The notes beneath the pieces are model-generated. The model was not told where the DNA came from. It saw only the letters and a program-made list of their open reading frames with translations, and searched no databases. This document shows, one piece after another, positions 8,405 through 17,667 of a stretch of DNA of 64,000 nt. How positions within the stretch are numbered: position 1 is the stretch's first letter; each line of letters starts with the position of its first letter. This stretch comes from Leifsonia soli. GTDB taxonomy: Bacteria; Actinomycetota; Actinomycetes; Actinomycetales; Microbacteriaceae. The stretch covers positions 1,426,001-1,490,000 of the forward strand of contig NZ_JACCBJ010000001.1 of the NCBI RefSeq assembly GCF_013408745.1, in the 5' to 3' direction. The translations under genes and the position numbers were made by a program.

Positions 8405-10234
8405 GTGAAAGAGATCCTGACCCCCGCGATCGTCCCAGCAGACCCGGACGCCAACGCCACCGACCTGCTCGTGGACCGCGTGGCGCAGACGCCGGACCAG
8501 CCGCTGTTCAGCCTGCCCGACGGCGACGGATGGCGCGACATCACGACCGCAGAGTTCCACCGCCAGGTGATCGCTCTCGCGAAAGGCCTGGTGGCCGCAG
8601 GCATCCAGCCCGGCGACAAGATCGGGCTGATGTCGAAGACGCGGTACGAGTGGACGCTGATCGACTTCGCCGTCTGGTTCGCCGGGGCCGTGCTGGTGCC
8701 GATCTACGAGACGTCCTCCCCCACCCAGATCCAGTGGAACATGTCCGACTCCGGCGCCATCGCGGTGTTCCTCGAGAACGCCGAGATGCACGCGCGCTTC
8801 GACGAGGTGCACCCGGAGCTCCCCGACATCCGCACCGTCTGGCAGCTGCACCTCGGCGACCTGGACAAGCTGGCCGCCGCGGGCGTCGGCGTGCCCGACG
8901 AGGAGATCGAGCGTCGCCGCCGCATCGCCAAGGGTTCCGACATCGGCACGCTGATCTACACCTCCGGCTCGACCGGACGGCCGAAGGGATGCGTCCTCAC
9001 CCACTCGAACTTCGTCGAGCTCTCGCGCAACTCGGCCGAGGCGCTCAAGCAGGTCGTGCAGCAGCCGGGCGGCGCATCCACTCTGCTCTTCATCACCACC
9101 GCGCACGTCTTCGCGCGCTTCATCGCCGTTCTCTGCGTCACCGGCGGTGTGAAGGTCGGCCACCAGGCCGACACCAAGCAGCTGCTGCCCGCGCTGGGCA
9201 GCTTCAAGCCCACGTTCCTGCTGGCCGTGCCGCGGGTCTTCGAGAAGGTCTACAACTCGGCGGAGCAGAAGGCGGAGTCCGCGGGCCGCGGCAAGATCTT
9301 CCGCGCCGCCGCCGAGGTCGCCGTCGAGCACTCGAAGGCCGTCGAGGCCGGTTCGGTGCCCTTCGGGCTGAAGCTCAAGTTCGCGCTGTACGACCGCCTG
9401 GTCTACTCCAAGCTCCGCGCCGCGATGGGCGGCCGCGTGAAGTTCGCCGTGTCCGGCTCCGCCCCGCTGGGGTCGCACCTCGGCCACTTCTATCACAGCC
9501 TGGGAATCAAGGTCCTCGAGGGATACGGTCTCACCGAGACCACGGCGCCCGCCACCGTGAACAGGCCGGACTCCTTCCGCATCGGCACGGTCGGCCCGGC
9601 GCTGCCCGGCGTCGACCTGCGTCTCGCGGACGACGGCGAGATCGAGGTGCGCGGCATCAACGTCTTCAAGGAGTACTGGAAGAACCCGGAGGCGACCGCG
9701 GCCGCGTTCGACGACGGCTGGTTCCGCACCGGCGACCTCGGCGCGTTCGATGACGACGGATTCCTCACCATCACGGGCCGCAAGAAGGAGATCATCGTCA
9801 CCGCCGGCGGCAAGAACGTCTCGCCCGCAGCGCTCGAGGACCCGATCCGGTCGAACCCGCTGGTGAGCCAGGTGATCGTCGTCGGCGACCAGAAGCCGTT
9901 CATCTCCGCGCTCATCACGCTCGACACGGAGATGCTGCCGACCTGGCTCGCCAACAACGGCGAGGACAAGGACATGACCCTCGCCGAAGCCTCGGTCAAC
10001 CCGGCGGTCCACGCTGAGATCCAGCGCGCCATCGACCACGCGAACGCGGGCGTCTCGCGGGCCGAGAGCGTCCGCAAGTTCGTGGTGCTCGCGACGGAGC
10101 TGAGTGAGGCGAGCGGCCACCTCACGCCGAAGATGAGCATCAAGCGGAACGTCATCCTCGCCGACTTCGCCGACGTGATCGACGGCATCTACAGCGACAA
10201 CCCCCGCACCGAGGGCTTCTCGCTCGCCCACTGA
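8405..10234 (+). CDS. long-chain fatty-acid--CoA ligase (AMP-forming)
   Basis: A 609-residue acyl-activating enzyme that forms acyl-AMP and then acyl-CoA. The P-loop YTSGSTGRPKGC (near residue 180), the motif YGLTETTAP, GWFRTGDLG and the A10-type ITGRKKEIIVTAGGKNVSP region follow in order, as in FadD15-like long-chain synthetases. The start is GTG 8405 with GGGAG five bases upstream. It is divergent from glk across 149 bases that hold the promoters of both. The exact chain-length preference is unknown. Confidence 0.93.
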   Translation: MKEILTPAIVPADPDANATDLLVDRVAQTPDQPLFSLPDGDGWRDITTAEFHRQVIALAKGLVAAGIQPGDKIGLMSKTRYEWTLIDFAVWFAGAVLVPIYETSSPTQIQWNMSDSGAIAVFLENAEMHARFDEVHPELPDIRTVWQLHLGDLDKLAAAGVGVPDEEIERRRRIAKGSDIGTLIYTSGSTGRPKGCVLTHSNFVELSRNSAEALKQVVQQPGGASTLLFITTAHVFARFIAVLCVTGGVKVGHQADTKQLLPALGSFKPTFLLAVPRVFEKVYNSAEQKAESAGRGKIFRAAAEVAVEHSKAVEAGSVPFGLKLKFALYDRLVYSKLRAAMGGRVKFAVSGSAPLGSHLGHFYHSLGIKVLEGYGLTETTAPATVNRPDSFRIGTVGPALPGVDLRLADDGEIEVRGINVFKEYWKNPEATAAAFDDGWFRTGDLGAFDDDGFLTITGRKKEIIVTAGGKNVSPAALEDPIRSNPLVSQVIVVGDQKPFISALITLDTEMLPTWLANNGEDKDMTLAEASVNPAVHAEIQRAIDHANAGVSRAESVRKFVVLATELSEASGHLTPKMSIKRNVILADFADVIDGIYSDNPRTEGFSLAH

Positions 10235-10249
10235 CGCCCCCCTTCCCCT

Positions 10250-11137
10250 TCACGATTCGTCACGAATCGCGCTCGTTCGTGCCGAACGGGCGTCATTCGT
10301 CACGAATCGCGCGAGACGAGAGACCAGGGCGTCACGATTGTGGAAGAGATCGTCCGCGGTGACACGGACGATCCGCCACCCTTCGGCTTCGAAGTGCTCG
10401 TGACGTCTGATGTCGACGCCCCATTGCCGTCGCTCCCGGTGGCCGTCACCCTCGTACTCGAACGCGATCCGCCGCTCGCGGATGCTGAGGTCCGGATGAA
10501 GGGTCAGTCTGCCGCTGTCGACGACGACCGGGCTGTTGACTTCGAGGTCGCAGAATCCGAGCTCTTCCAGCAGCAGTCGAAGGAGCGTCTCTGGCCGTGA
10601 GTCGGCGCCGACACGGATGCGCGGGAGCGCCCACGCTCGTGCACGTGCGCCCTTCGTGCCGCTGCACTGATCGACTGCATCGCTGAGGGCACCGACATCC
10701 GTCTGAGCGTCACGCGAGCGCGCGCCCACCAGATGATCTCCGGCCGCGACGAGGTCCAGTGCGCCGAGCACCGTCGACAGCTGGCACCACACGAGCTCCG
10801 GTGAGCAGACGGGCAGCCCGTCGACCGACTCACCGGAGAGTACTCCCAGACTGTGCCCGATCACGCCCCGGCCGCGCGGCGGCGTGCGCGGGAAGGATAC
10901 CGAGACGTGCAGCGCTCCGTCCGTGACGTCGGCGGGAAGCGGAACGCCCAGCAACTCGGCCGCGGTCTGATGGCTGAAGAAGGCCCCTTCCGGCAGAAGT
11001 GGAAGATAGGCATGACAGAGTGAACGGACGCTGCTCGGCGCGATCGCGACGCGAACCCCGTGGAAAGGGCGCAGCGGATCGGGGTGCCGTGCCACGCGTG
11101 TGGTCGCCGACGCAGTCAGCGTTCGATTGCCTCGCAT
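10250..11137 (-). CDS. DUF559-domain protein (Vsr/restriction-endonuclease-like fold)
   Basis: A 295-residue protein. The N-terminal half has FFSHQTAAELLGVPLP, like the winged-helix/AbiEi-type segments that often precede DUF559. The C-terminal half has HPDLSIRERRIAFEYEGDGH and EAEGWRIVRVTADDL, the conserved core of DUF559, a fold related to Vsr and other small endonucleases. The last 20 residues are encoded by palindromic repeats that also occur upstream of the gene, so the 3' end appears to have been overwritten by repeat sequence. Such proteins are common in Microbacteriaceae, with no established role; a DNA-processing activity is inference. Confidence 0.75.
   Translation of the reverse strand: MRGNRTLTASATTRVARHPDPLRPFHGVRVAIAPSSVRSLCHAYLPLLPEGAFFSHQTAAELLGVPLPADVTDGALHVSVSFPRTPPRGRGVIGHSLGVLSGESVDGLPVCSPELVWCQLSTVLGALDLVAAGDHLVGARSRDAQTDVGALSDAVDQCSGTKGARARAWALPRIRVGADSRPETLLRLLLEELGFCDLEVNSPVVVDSGRLTLHPDLSIRERRIAFEYEGDGHRERRQWGVDIRRHEHFEAEGWRIVRVTADDLFHNRDALVSRLARFVTNDARSARTSAIRDES
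10255..10312. repeat. palindromic repeat array, 3' side of the DUF559 gene
   Basis: ATTCGTCACGAATCGCGC occurs twice without mismatch (10255-10272 and 10295-10312), each containing the 13-base palindrome ATTCGTCACGAAT. TTCGTGCCGAA lies between them (10276-10286). The array lies within the last codons of the DUF559 gene. Related units occur at 11239-11296. Confidence 0.9.
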
Positions 11138-11238
11138 GCTTCATCGTCTCGTCAGGCCGGGTGTCGCAAGGCCGAGCGGCCGAATCTGTGGAGAAGTCGT
11201 CCATCCACAACCGTCTCCCGCAGTGCATGCTGCGGCTG

Positions 11239-11296
11239 ATTCGTCACGAATGCGCGCGGTTCGTGACGAATCTCGAGGTTTCGGCACGAATCGCGA
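11239..11296. repeat. palindromic repeat array, 5' side of the DUF559 gene
   Basis: ATTCGTCACGAAT at 11239-11251, TTCGTGACGAAT at 11260-11271 and TTCGGCACGAA at 11280-11290 followed by TCGCGAG. The last is the exact reverse complement of TTCGTGCCGAA at 10276-10286. The array lies in the intergenic gap upstream of the DUF559 gene, about 1 kb from the matching array at its other end. Confidence 0.9.
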
Positions 11297-11312
11297 GGGA
11301 GGGAGCGAAGTC

Positions 11313-12158
11313 TCAGACCTCGTCGCGCCAGGAGTGCTCGGGCGCGTAGCCGAGGATGCGGCGCGCCTTGTCGATCGACAGCAGCGTGTCGTTGACGCCC
11401 AGCTCGCGCTTCAGCGGCACGCCGGGGAACACCTCGGCGACGAGCTCGTCGTTGGGGCGGCTCATCACGGTGTCGGCGGCGGCGATGATGAACCGGTCGA
11501 ACCCGGTCGTGTCCCACTCCAGCGCCCGGCGAATGGCCTGGGCGCCGTCGCGGGCGTCGATGTAGCCCCACAGGTTCCACTTGCGCGCCCACGGGTCGTC
11601 GTCGAACGCGGGGAACGCGGCGTAGTCCTCCGGATCCATCACGTTGGAGAAGCGCAGCGCCACGATCTTCAGCGCGGGATCCCAGCGCACCAGCTCGATC
11701 GCCATCTGCTCCTCGAGGTGCTTCACCAGGGAGTAGGTGCTCTCCGGCCGCGCGGGGTAGTCCTCATCGACGGGGATGTACGGCGGCGGCACGTCGAACG
11801 GCAGGCCCAGGACGGTCTCGCTCGATGCGTACACGACATTACGGATGCCGGCCCGGCGCGCGGCCTGGAACACGTTGTAGGTGACCCGGATGTTGTTGTG
11901 GAACGTGGCCACATCGGTCAGGATGCCCGGCGCCGGGACGGCCGCCAGGTGCACGATCGCGTCGAAGCCGTCGTGCTCGTCGTTGACACCGAAGATCGCA
12001 TCCACCGTCTGCCCGTAGTCGGTGAGGTCGACCCGGACGAAGCCGGGACCGCGCTCCCCCGCCGCATCCAGGGAGACGACGACGTCCCCCGACTTCCGCA
12101 GCTCGCGCACGACAGTGCGTCCGAGCTTGCCCGATCCTCCGGTGACCGCGATTCGCAT
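11313..12158 (-). CDS. NAD-dependent epimerase/dehydratase family protein (SDR)
   Basis: A 281-residue extended short-chain dehydrogenase. The nucleotide-binding motif TGGSGKLG is at residues 6-13, the active-site Ser lies in VVYASSETVLG, and the catalytic YXXXK is YSLVK. The overall pattern resembles UDP-glucose 4-epimerase-like proteins that act on nucleotide sugars or related polyols. The start is ATG 12158. It is followed by the repeat-bracketed DUF559 gene on the same strand and preceded by def. The substrate is not determinable from sequence. Confidence 0.88.
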   Translation of the reverse strand: MRIAVTGGSGKLGRTVVRELRKSGDVVVSLDAAGERGPGFVRVDLTDYGQTVDAIFGVNDEHDGFDAIVHLAAVPAPGILTDVATFHNNIRVTYNVFQAARRAGIRNVVYASSETVLGLPFDVPPPYIPVDEDYPARPESTYSLVKHLEEQMAIELVRWDPALKIVALRFSNVMDPEDYAAFPAFDDDPWARKWNLWGYIDARDGAQAIRRALEWDTTGFDRFIIAAADTVMSRPNDELVAEVFPGVPLKRELGVNDTLLSIDKARRILGYAPEHSWRDEV

Positions 12159-12194
12159 ACGGCCAGTCTATTGAGCGCCGCGCGCGCGGCAGCG

Positions 12195-12686
12195 TCAGAA
12201 CCAGTCCGACTCGCGGACCTGCTTCATCGCCTCGCGGCGGCTCTCCTTGTCGAGCCGGTCCAGGTAGAGCGTGCCGTCGAGGTGGTCGGTCTCGTGCTGC
12301 AGCGCCTGCGCGAGCACGCCCGTGCCCGAGACCTCGATCTCGTTGCCGTCGAGGTCGATGCCCTTCACGCGGGCGAAGGGATAGCGGAGCGTCTTGAACC
12401 ACAGGCCGGGCACCGAGAGGCAGCCCTCGTCCATCAGCTCCGGCTCCCCCGACACCTCGACGAGGACCGGGTTGATGACGTAGCCCACCGTTCCGTCGAC
12501 GTTGTAGCTGAACGCACGCTCGTTGACGCCGATCTGCGGGGCGGCGACGCCCGCGCGGCCCGGCGGGAGGACGCTGTCCACCAGGTCTTCGACCAGCCCG
12601 CGCACGCCGTCGTCGATCTCGCCGATCGGATCGGACGGGGTCTTCAGCACGGGGTCGCCGAACAGGCGGATCTGACGCTCGGTCAC
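12195..12686 (-). CDS. def: peptide deformylase
   Basis: A 163-residue metalloenzyme that removes the N-formyl group from new proteins. All three family motifs are present: [11 protein letters not shown] (motif I; the first conserved Gly position reads R-A-G), EGCLS with the metal-ligand Cys, and QHETDH with both ligand His and the catalytic Glu. The start is GTG 12686, with AGGAG a few bases upstream; a longer in-frame extension to 12812 would run into the neighbouring gene and lacks family similarity. Confidence 0.93.
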   Translation of the reverse strand: MTERQIRLFGDPVLKTPSDPIGEIDDGVRGLVEDLVDSVLPPGRAGVAAPQIGVNERAFSYNVDGTVGYVINPVLVEVSGEPELMDEGCLSVPGLWFKTLRYPFARVKGIDLDGNEIEVSGTGVLAQALQHETDHLDGTLYLDRLDKESRREAMKQVRESDWF

Positions 12687-12724
12687 AGGTACTCCTCGGT
12701 GGATCGGGCGGACGGTCGGGATGC

Positions 12725-14143
12725 TCAGTCGCGCTCCGCCGGCAGGCCCTCGACGACGAGAGCGGCCAGCGTGCGCGCCGAGAGGCGGGTCAGCGGCTTG
12801 AGGTCCTTCCACGACACCACCGAGCCGGCGGCGAGCTGCGGGTCGTACGGGACGCGGACGATCTCGCGCACCCGCGAGCGGAAGTGCGCCTCGATCTCCT
12901 CCAGCTTCACCAGGTTCGTAGCGTGCGTGGCGGTGTTCAGCGCGACGACGGCGTTGCGGACGAGCTCGCCGTAGCCGTTCGCCTCCAGCCAGGTGAGCGT
13001 CTCGGAGGCCAGCCGCGCCTCATCCACACTTCCGCCGGACACGATGACCAGGGAGTCGGCGCGCTGCAGGGTCGCGCGCATGACCGAGTGGACGATGCCG
13101 GTGCCGCAGTCGGTGAGCACGATCGAGTAGAACCGCGCGGAGAGGTCGGCGACGACGTTGTAGTCGTTCTCGTCGAACGCCTCCGAGAGCATCGGGTCGG
13201 TGTCGGACGCGAGGATGTCGAGCCGCGTCTCGTCGCGCGAGACCAGTGCCGAGAAGTCGGTGAAGCCGCCGATGCTGGCCGCCTTGTGCACCACGTCCCG
13301 CACGGTCGAACGGGTCTGCCGCGGCACCCGCTCCGAGAGCGTCCCGCGGTCCGGGTTCGCGTCGATGGCGATGATGCGGTCCTCGCGGGCGGACGCCAGC
13401 GCCATCCCGAGCAGCGTGGTGACCGTGGTCTTGCCGACGCCGCCCTTGCGCGTGAGCACGGGCACGAAGCGGGCGCCGCCCTCGAAGTGCTTCTGGATGC
13501 GGTGGTCGAGTTCCTTGCGTGCGCGCACCTTGGCGGAGTCGCCGAGATTCACCGTGCGGAAGGTGACGTTGTAGACGAAGCGCTGCCACGGGCCCTCCGG
13601 ACCGGGGCGCGTCTTCCGGTTGACCTCCAGGAGGCGATCCGCGGTCAGCATCGCGGCGGGCTCCGGCTGGCCGGACTGCTCGCCGCGCAGGCGGTCGCGG
13701 CGCGACCCGGCGTACGCGTCGGCCGCCGGGAGCGGCGGAATCTCCGCTGCGGGCTCCGCCGCGCCCTCCGGCGCCTCGGGCGTCGCGGCGAGGCGGGAGG
13801 CGACGATGGCGACCGACATGGTGGTCGGCTCCGCGGGCGACGCGACGAAGCCCGGGTCGACCGGCACGTCGTCGATCGCGACGGCCGCCTCGTCCTCTGG
13901 GATCTCCCGGGGCGGCGTCGGCGGGAGGTCGACGGCGATGCTCAGCGTCGACTCCACATCCAGCACCGGCTCCCGCGACGGCGACGGCGACAGCGTCGGC
14001 TCGAACGGGCGCGCAGGCGTCAGCTCGTCATCCGCGGGCACGAGGTCGCGCGGGGCGCGCTCCTCGGGCGCGTCGGCGTCGGACCTGTCTGCCACGTCGT
14101 CTCGTCCTCCTTCTGCCGCGGGAGTGTCCCGCCGACTCGTCAT
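12725..14143 (-). CDS. MinD/ParA-like ATPase with long disordered N-terminus
   Basis: A 472-residue protein. Residues 1 to about 200 are rich in Pro, Ala, Asp and Glu and predicted disordered. The C-terminal part is a deviant Walker ATPase: [17 protein letters not shown], then DANPDRGTL and VLTDCGTG. This layout resembles actinobacterial MinD-like proteins linked to type VII secretion (EspI-like), but no secretion genes lie nearby. The start is ATG 14143. It is followed by def and preceded by pyc on the same strand. Membrane or polar localisation is plausible; the partner is unknown. Confidence 0.8.
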   Translation of the reverse strand: MTSRRDTPAAEGGRDDVADRSDADAPEERAPRDLVPADDELTPARPFEPTLSPSPSREPVLDVESTLSIAVDLPPTPPREIPEDEAAVAIDDVPVDPGFVASPAEPTTMSVAIVASRLAATPEAPEGAAEPAAEIPPLPAADAYAGSRRDRLRGEQSGQPEPAAMLTADRLLEVNRKTRPGPEGPWQRFVYNVTFRTVNLGDSAKVRARKELDHRIQKHFEGGARFVPVLTRKGGVGKTTVTTLLGMALASAREDRIIAIDANPDRGTLSERVPRQTRSTVRDVVHKAASIGGFTDFSALVSRDETRLDILASDTDPMLSEAFDENDYNVVADLSARFYSIVLTDCGTGIVHSVMRATLQRADSLVIVSGGSVDEARLASETLTWLEANGYGELVRNAVVALNTATHATNLVKLEEIEAHFRSRVREIVRVPYDPQLAAGSVVSWKDLKPLTRLSARTLAALVVEGLPAERD

Positions 14144-14183
14144 TGTAGGCCGCCCCGGGCCGGGGCGGTCATGCGCATCCCGA

Positions 14184-17100
14184 TCAGGCGGGCTGGATCA
14201 CCACGAGCAGGTCGCCCGCGTCGACCTGCTGCGTCTTCGGGATGGCGAGCCGCTCGATGGTCCCGGCGACGGGTGCCGTGATGGCGGCCTCCATCTTCAT
14301 CGCCTCGATCGAGGCGACCGCCTGACCCGCCGCGACCGCGTCGCCGACGGCGACCTGCAGCGTGACGACGCCCGAGAACGGCGCGGCCACCTGGCCCGGC
14401 TTCGCCGTGTCCGCCTTCTCGGCGGCCTTGGTCTCGACGACGATGCTGCGGTCGCGCACGAACACCGGCCGCAGCTGGCCGTTGAGCGTGGTCATGACCG
14501 TGCGCATGCCCTTCTCGTCCGCCTCGCCGATGGCCTCGAGGCCGACGTACAGGCGCACGCCGCGGCTGAACTCGATGACGTGCTCCGAGCCCTGCTTGAG
14601 ACCGTAGAGGTAGTCGAGGGTGTCGACGACGGAGAGGTCGCCGAAGAGCTCGCGCATCTGCTCGTAGATCCGGGTGGGAGCGGGGAAGAGCAGGCGGTTG
14701 AGGGTCGCACGGCGCTCCTCGCTCGATCCCTCGAGCGCGCTGCTGTCGTCGGCCGAGAGGTCCTCGACGCCCACCTTGACGGTCTTGCCCGCGAGCACCT
14801 TCGTGCGGAACGGCTCCGGCCATCCCCCGGGCAGCTCGCCCAGCTCGCCCGCCATGAAGCCGACGACCGAGTCCGGGATGTCGTAGTTCTGCGGGTTCTC
14901 GGCGAAGTCGTCCGGGTCGGCCCTGACCGCTGCGAGGTGCAGCGCGAGGTCGCCGACGACCTTCGACGACGGCGTCACCTTGGGGATGCGCCCCAGGATG
15001 CGGTTGGCGGCCGCGTACATGTCCTCGACGAGCTCGAAGTCCTCGGCCAGGCCGAGCGCCTTCGCCTGCTGGCGCAGGTTGGAGAGCTGGCCGCCGGGGA
15101 TCTCGTGCTTGTACACGCGGCCCGTCGGGCCGGGCAGGCCCGACTCGAACGGCCGGTACACCTGGCGGACGGCCTCCCAGTACGGCTCGAGGTCCTCGAC
15201 CGCGGTCAGGGAGATGCCGGTGTCGCGCTCGGTGTGGGCGAGGGCGGCGACCAGGGCCGACGCGCTCGGCTGGCTGGTCGTGCCCGCCATCGGGGCGCTG
15301 GCCACATCCACCGCGTCCGCTCCGGCGCGCGAGGCGGCGAGGAGCGTCGCGAGCTGGCCGCCCGGGGTGTCGTGCGTGTGCACGTGGACCGGGAGGTCGA
15401 ACCGCTCGCGGAAGGCCGCGACGAGCTTCTCGGCGGCGGACGGGCGCAGCAGACCCGCCATGTCCTTGATGGCGAGGATGTGCGCACCGGACTCGACGAT
15501 CTGCTCGGCGAGCCGGAGGTAGTAGTCCAGGGTGTAGAGGTCCTCCGCCGGGTCGAGCAGGTCGCCGGTGTAGCAGACCGCGACCTCGGCGATCGCCGAC
15601 CCGGTGGCGAGCACGGACTCGATCGCCGGGCGCATCTGCGACACGTCGTTGAGGGCGTCGAAGATGCGGAAGATGTCCACGCCGGTCGCCGCGGCCTCGC
15701 GCACGAAGGCGTCCGTCACCTGGGTCGGGTACGGGGTGTAGCCGACGGTGTTGCGGCCGCGCAGCAGCATCTGGATGTTGATGTTCGGCAGCGCCTCGCG
15801 CAGCGTGGCCAGACGCTCCCACGGGTCCTCGCCGAGGAAGCGGAGCGCGACATCGTAGGTCGCGCCTCCCCAGGCCTCGACCGAGAGGAGCTCCGGCGTC
15901 ATCCGCGCGACGTACGGCGCGACCGCGACCAGGTCGCGGGTGCGCACGCGGGTGGCGAGCAGCGACTGGTGCGCGTCGCGGAACGTCGTCTCGGTGACCG
16001 CCAGGGCCTTCTGCGCGCGCAGCGCCTCGGCGAAGCCGGCCGGACCGAGCTCGAGCAGGCGCTGCCGCGAGCCGGCGGGAGCCGGCGCGCTCAGGTCGAT
16101 CTCCGGGAGCTTCTCGGCCGGGTCTGCGCTCAGCGGACGCGGTCCGTTGGGCTGGTTGACGGTGACGTCGGCGAGCCAGTTGAGCACCTTGGTGCCGCGG
16201 TCCTTGGACGCGCGGCCCTTGAACAGCTCCGGGCGCTCCTCGATGAAGGAGGTGGAGACGTTGCCTGCGATGAAGTCCGGGTCCTCCATGACCGCCTGCA
16301 GGAACGGGATGTTCGTCGCGACACCGCGAACGCGGAACTCGGCGAGGGCGCGGCGGGCGCGCAGGACGGCGGCCGGGAAGTCACGGCCGCGGCAGATGAG
16401 CTTCGCCAGCATCGAGTCGAAGTGGGGGCTGATCTGGGCGCCGGGGTTGATGGTGCCGCCGTCGAGGCGGATGCCCGCGCCGCCCGGCGAGCGGTACGTC
16501 GTGATCTTGCCGGTGTCGGGCCGGAAGCCGGCCGTCGGGTCCTCCGTGGTGATGCGGCACTGCAGCGCCGCCCCGCGGATGTGGACCGTCTCCTGGCTGA
16601 GGCCGAGGTCGGCCAGCGTCTCCCCCGCGGCGATGCGGATCTGCGACTGGACGAGGTCGACGTCGGTGATCTCCTCGGTGACCGTGTGCTCGACCTGGAT
16701 GCGCGGGTTCATCTCGATGAACACGTGCTGGCCGGCGCGCTCGCCCGCCGTGTCGAGCAGGAACTCCACGGTGCCCGCGTTCTGGTACCCGATCGAGCGG
16801 GCGAACGCGACGGCGTCGCGGTAGAGCGCCTGCCGGATGTCCTCCGACAGGTTCGGGGCCGGAGCGATCTCGACGACCTTCTGGTGGCGGCGCTGCACCG
16901 AGCAGTCGCGCTCGAACAGGTGCATCGTGTCGCCGTCGTTGTCGGCGAGGATCTGCACCTCGATGTGGCGGGGGCGGAGCACGGCCTGCTCCAGGAACAT
17001 CGTGGGGTCGCCGAAGGCGCTGTCCGCCTCGCGCATGGCCTCCTCGAGCGCACCGCGGAGGTCGTCCTTGCTCGCGACCCGGCGCATCCCTCGTCCGCCG

Positions 17101-17588
17101 CCGCCGGCGACCGCCTTCGCGAAGATGGGGAAGCCGATCTCGTCCGCGCCCGCGAGCAGCTCGTCGATGTCGCGCGACGGCGGGGTGGACTTGAGGACGG
17201 GGACGCCCGCGGCGATCGCGTGCTCCTTCGCGGTCACCTTGTTTCCGGCCATCTCGAGGACGGACGCGGACGGGCCGATGAAGGTGATGCCGGCCGCACG
17301 GGCCGCCTCGGCCAGGTCCGGGTTCTCGGAGAGGAAGCCGTAGCCGGGGTAGATGGCGTCAGCGCCGGATTCCTTCGCGACGCGGATGATCTCGTCCACA
17401 TCCAGGTAGGCGCGAACCGGGTGCCCCGGCTCGCCGATCTGGTAGGCCTCGTCCGCCTTCAACCGATGCATCGAATTGCGATCTTCATACGGGAAGACGG
17501 CGACCGTCTCGGCGCCGAGCTCGTACGCGGCCCGGAAGGCCCGGATGGCGATTTCACCGCGGTTGGCAACGAGGATCTTTCGGAACAT
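14184..17588 (-). CDS. pyc: pyruvate carboxylase
   Basis: A 1134-residue biotin enzyme that converts pyruvate and bicarbonate to oxaloacetate, replenishing the TCA cycle. The order is biotin carboxylase (residues 1 to about 450, with AVAGGGGRGMR as the ATP-grasp loop and EMNPRIQVEHTVTEE), carboxyltransferase (about 530-830, with FRDAHQSLLATRVRT and the metal-site HVHTHDT), and a C-terminal biotinyl domain with EAMKME, where K is biotinylated. Length matches the family. ATG 17588 is preceded by AAAGG; the longer upstream extension is not part of the family. It is divergent from parA. Confidence 0.97.
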   Translation of the reverse strand: MFRKILVANRGEIAIRAFRAAYELGAETVAVFPYEDRNSMHRLKADEAYQIGEPGHPVRAYLDVDEIIRVAKESGADAIYPGYGFLSENPDLAEAARAAGITFIGPSASVLEMAGNKVTAKEHAIAAGVPVLKSTPPSRDIDELLAGADEIGFPIFAKAVAGGGGRGMRRVASKDDLRGALEEAMREADSAFGDPTMFLEQAVLRPRHIEVQILADNDGDTMHLFERDCSVQRRHQKVVEIAPAPNLSEDIRQALYRDAVAFARSIGYQNAGTVEFLLDTAGERAGQHVFIEMNPRIQVEHTVTEEITDVDLVQSQIRIAAGETLADLGLSQETVHIRGAALQCRITTEDPTAGFRPDTGKITTYRSPGGAGIRLDGGTINPGAQISPHFDSMLAKLICRGRDFPAAVLRARRALAEFRVRGVATNIPFLQAVMEDPDFIAGNVSTSFIEERPELFKGRASKDRGTKVLNWLADVTVNQPNGPRPLSADPAEKLPEIDLSAPAPAGSRQRLLELGPAGFAEALRAQKALAVTETTFRDAHQSLLATRVRTRDLVAVAPYVARMTPELLSVEAWGGATYDVALRFLGEDPWERLATLREALPNINIQMLLRGRNTVGYTPYPTQVTDAFVREAAATGVDIFRIFDALNDVSQMRPAIESVLATGSAIAEVAVCYTGDLLDPAEDLYTLDYYLRLAEQIVESGAHILAIKDMAGLLRPSAAEKLVAAFRERFDLPVHVHTHDTPGGQLATLLAASRAGADAVDVASAPMAGTTSQPSASALVAALAHTERDTGISLTAVEDLEPYWEAVRQVYRPFESGLPGPTGRVYKHEIPGGQLSNLRQQAKALGLAEDFELVEDMYAAANRILGRIPKVTPSSKVVGDLALHLAAVRADPDDFAENPQNYDIPDSVVGFMAGELGELPGGWPEPFRTKVLAGKTVKVGVEDLSADDSSALEGSSEERRATLNRLLFPAPTRIYEQMRELFGDLSVVDTLDYLYGLKQGSEHVIEFSRGVRLYVGLEAIGEADEKGMRTVMTTLNGQLRPVFVRDRSIVVETKAAEKADTAKPGQVAAPFSGVVTLQVAVGDAVAAGQAVASIEAMKMEAAITAPVAGTIERLAIPKTQQVDAGDLLVVIQPA

Positions 17589-17667
17589 GGGGACCTTTCG
17601 AGCAGGGGTGAACACCACACAGCAAACGGTTAGGTTCTCTAAGACTAGTGAAGGTAACGTGGCTCTC

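Noticed and set aside
10255..11296. CRISPR array
   Set aside because: The repeats are short, palindromic and not evenly spaced, and no cas gene is present.
13620..17633. Very long open frame on the plus strand opposite pyc and the MinD-like gene
   Set aside because: Its translation is Arg/Asp/Val-rich low-complexity sequence without domains, and it is an expected artefact of high third-position GC on the opposite strand.
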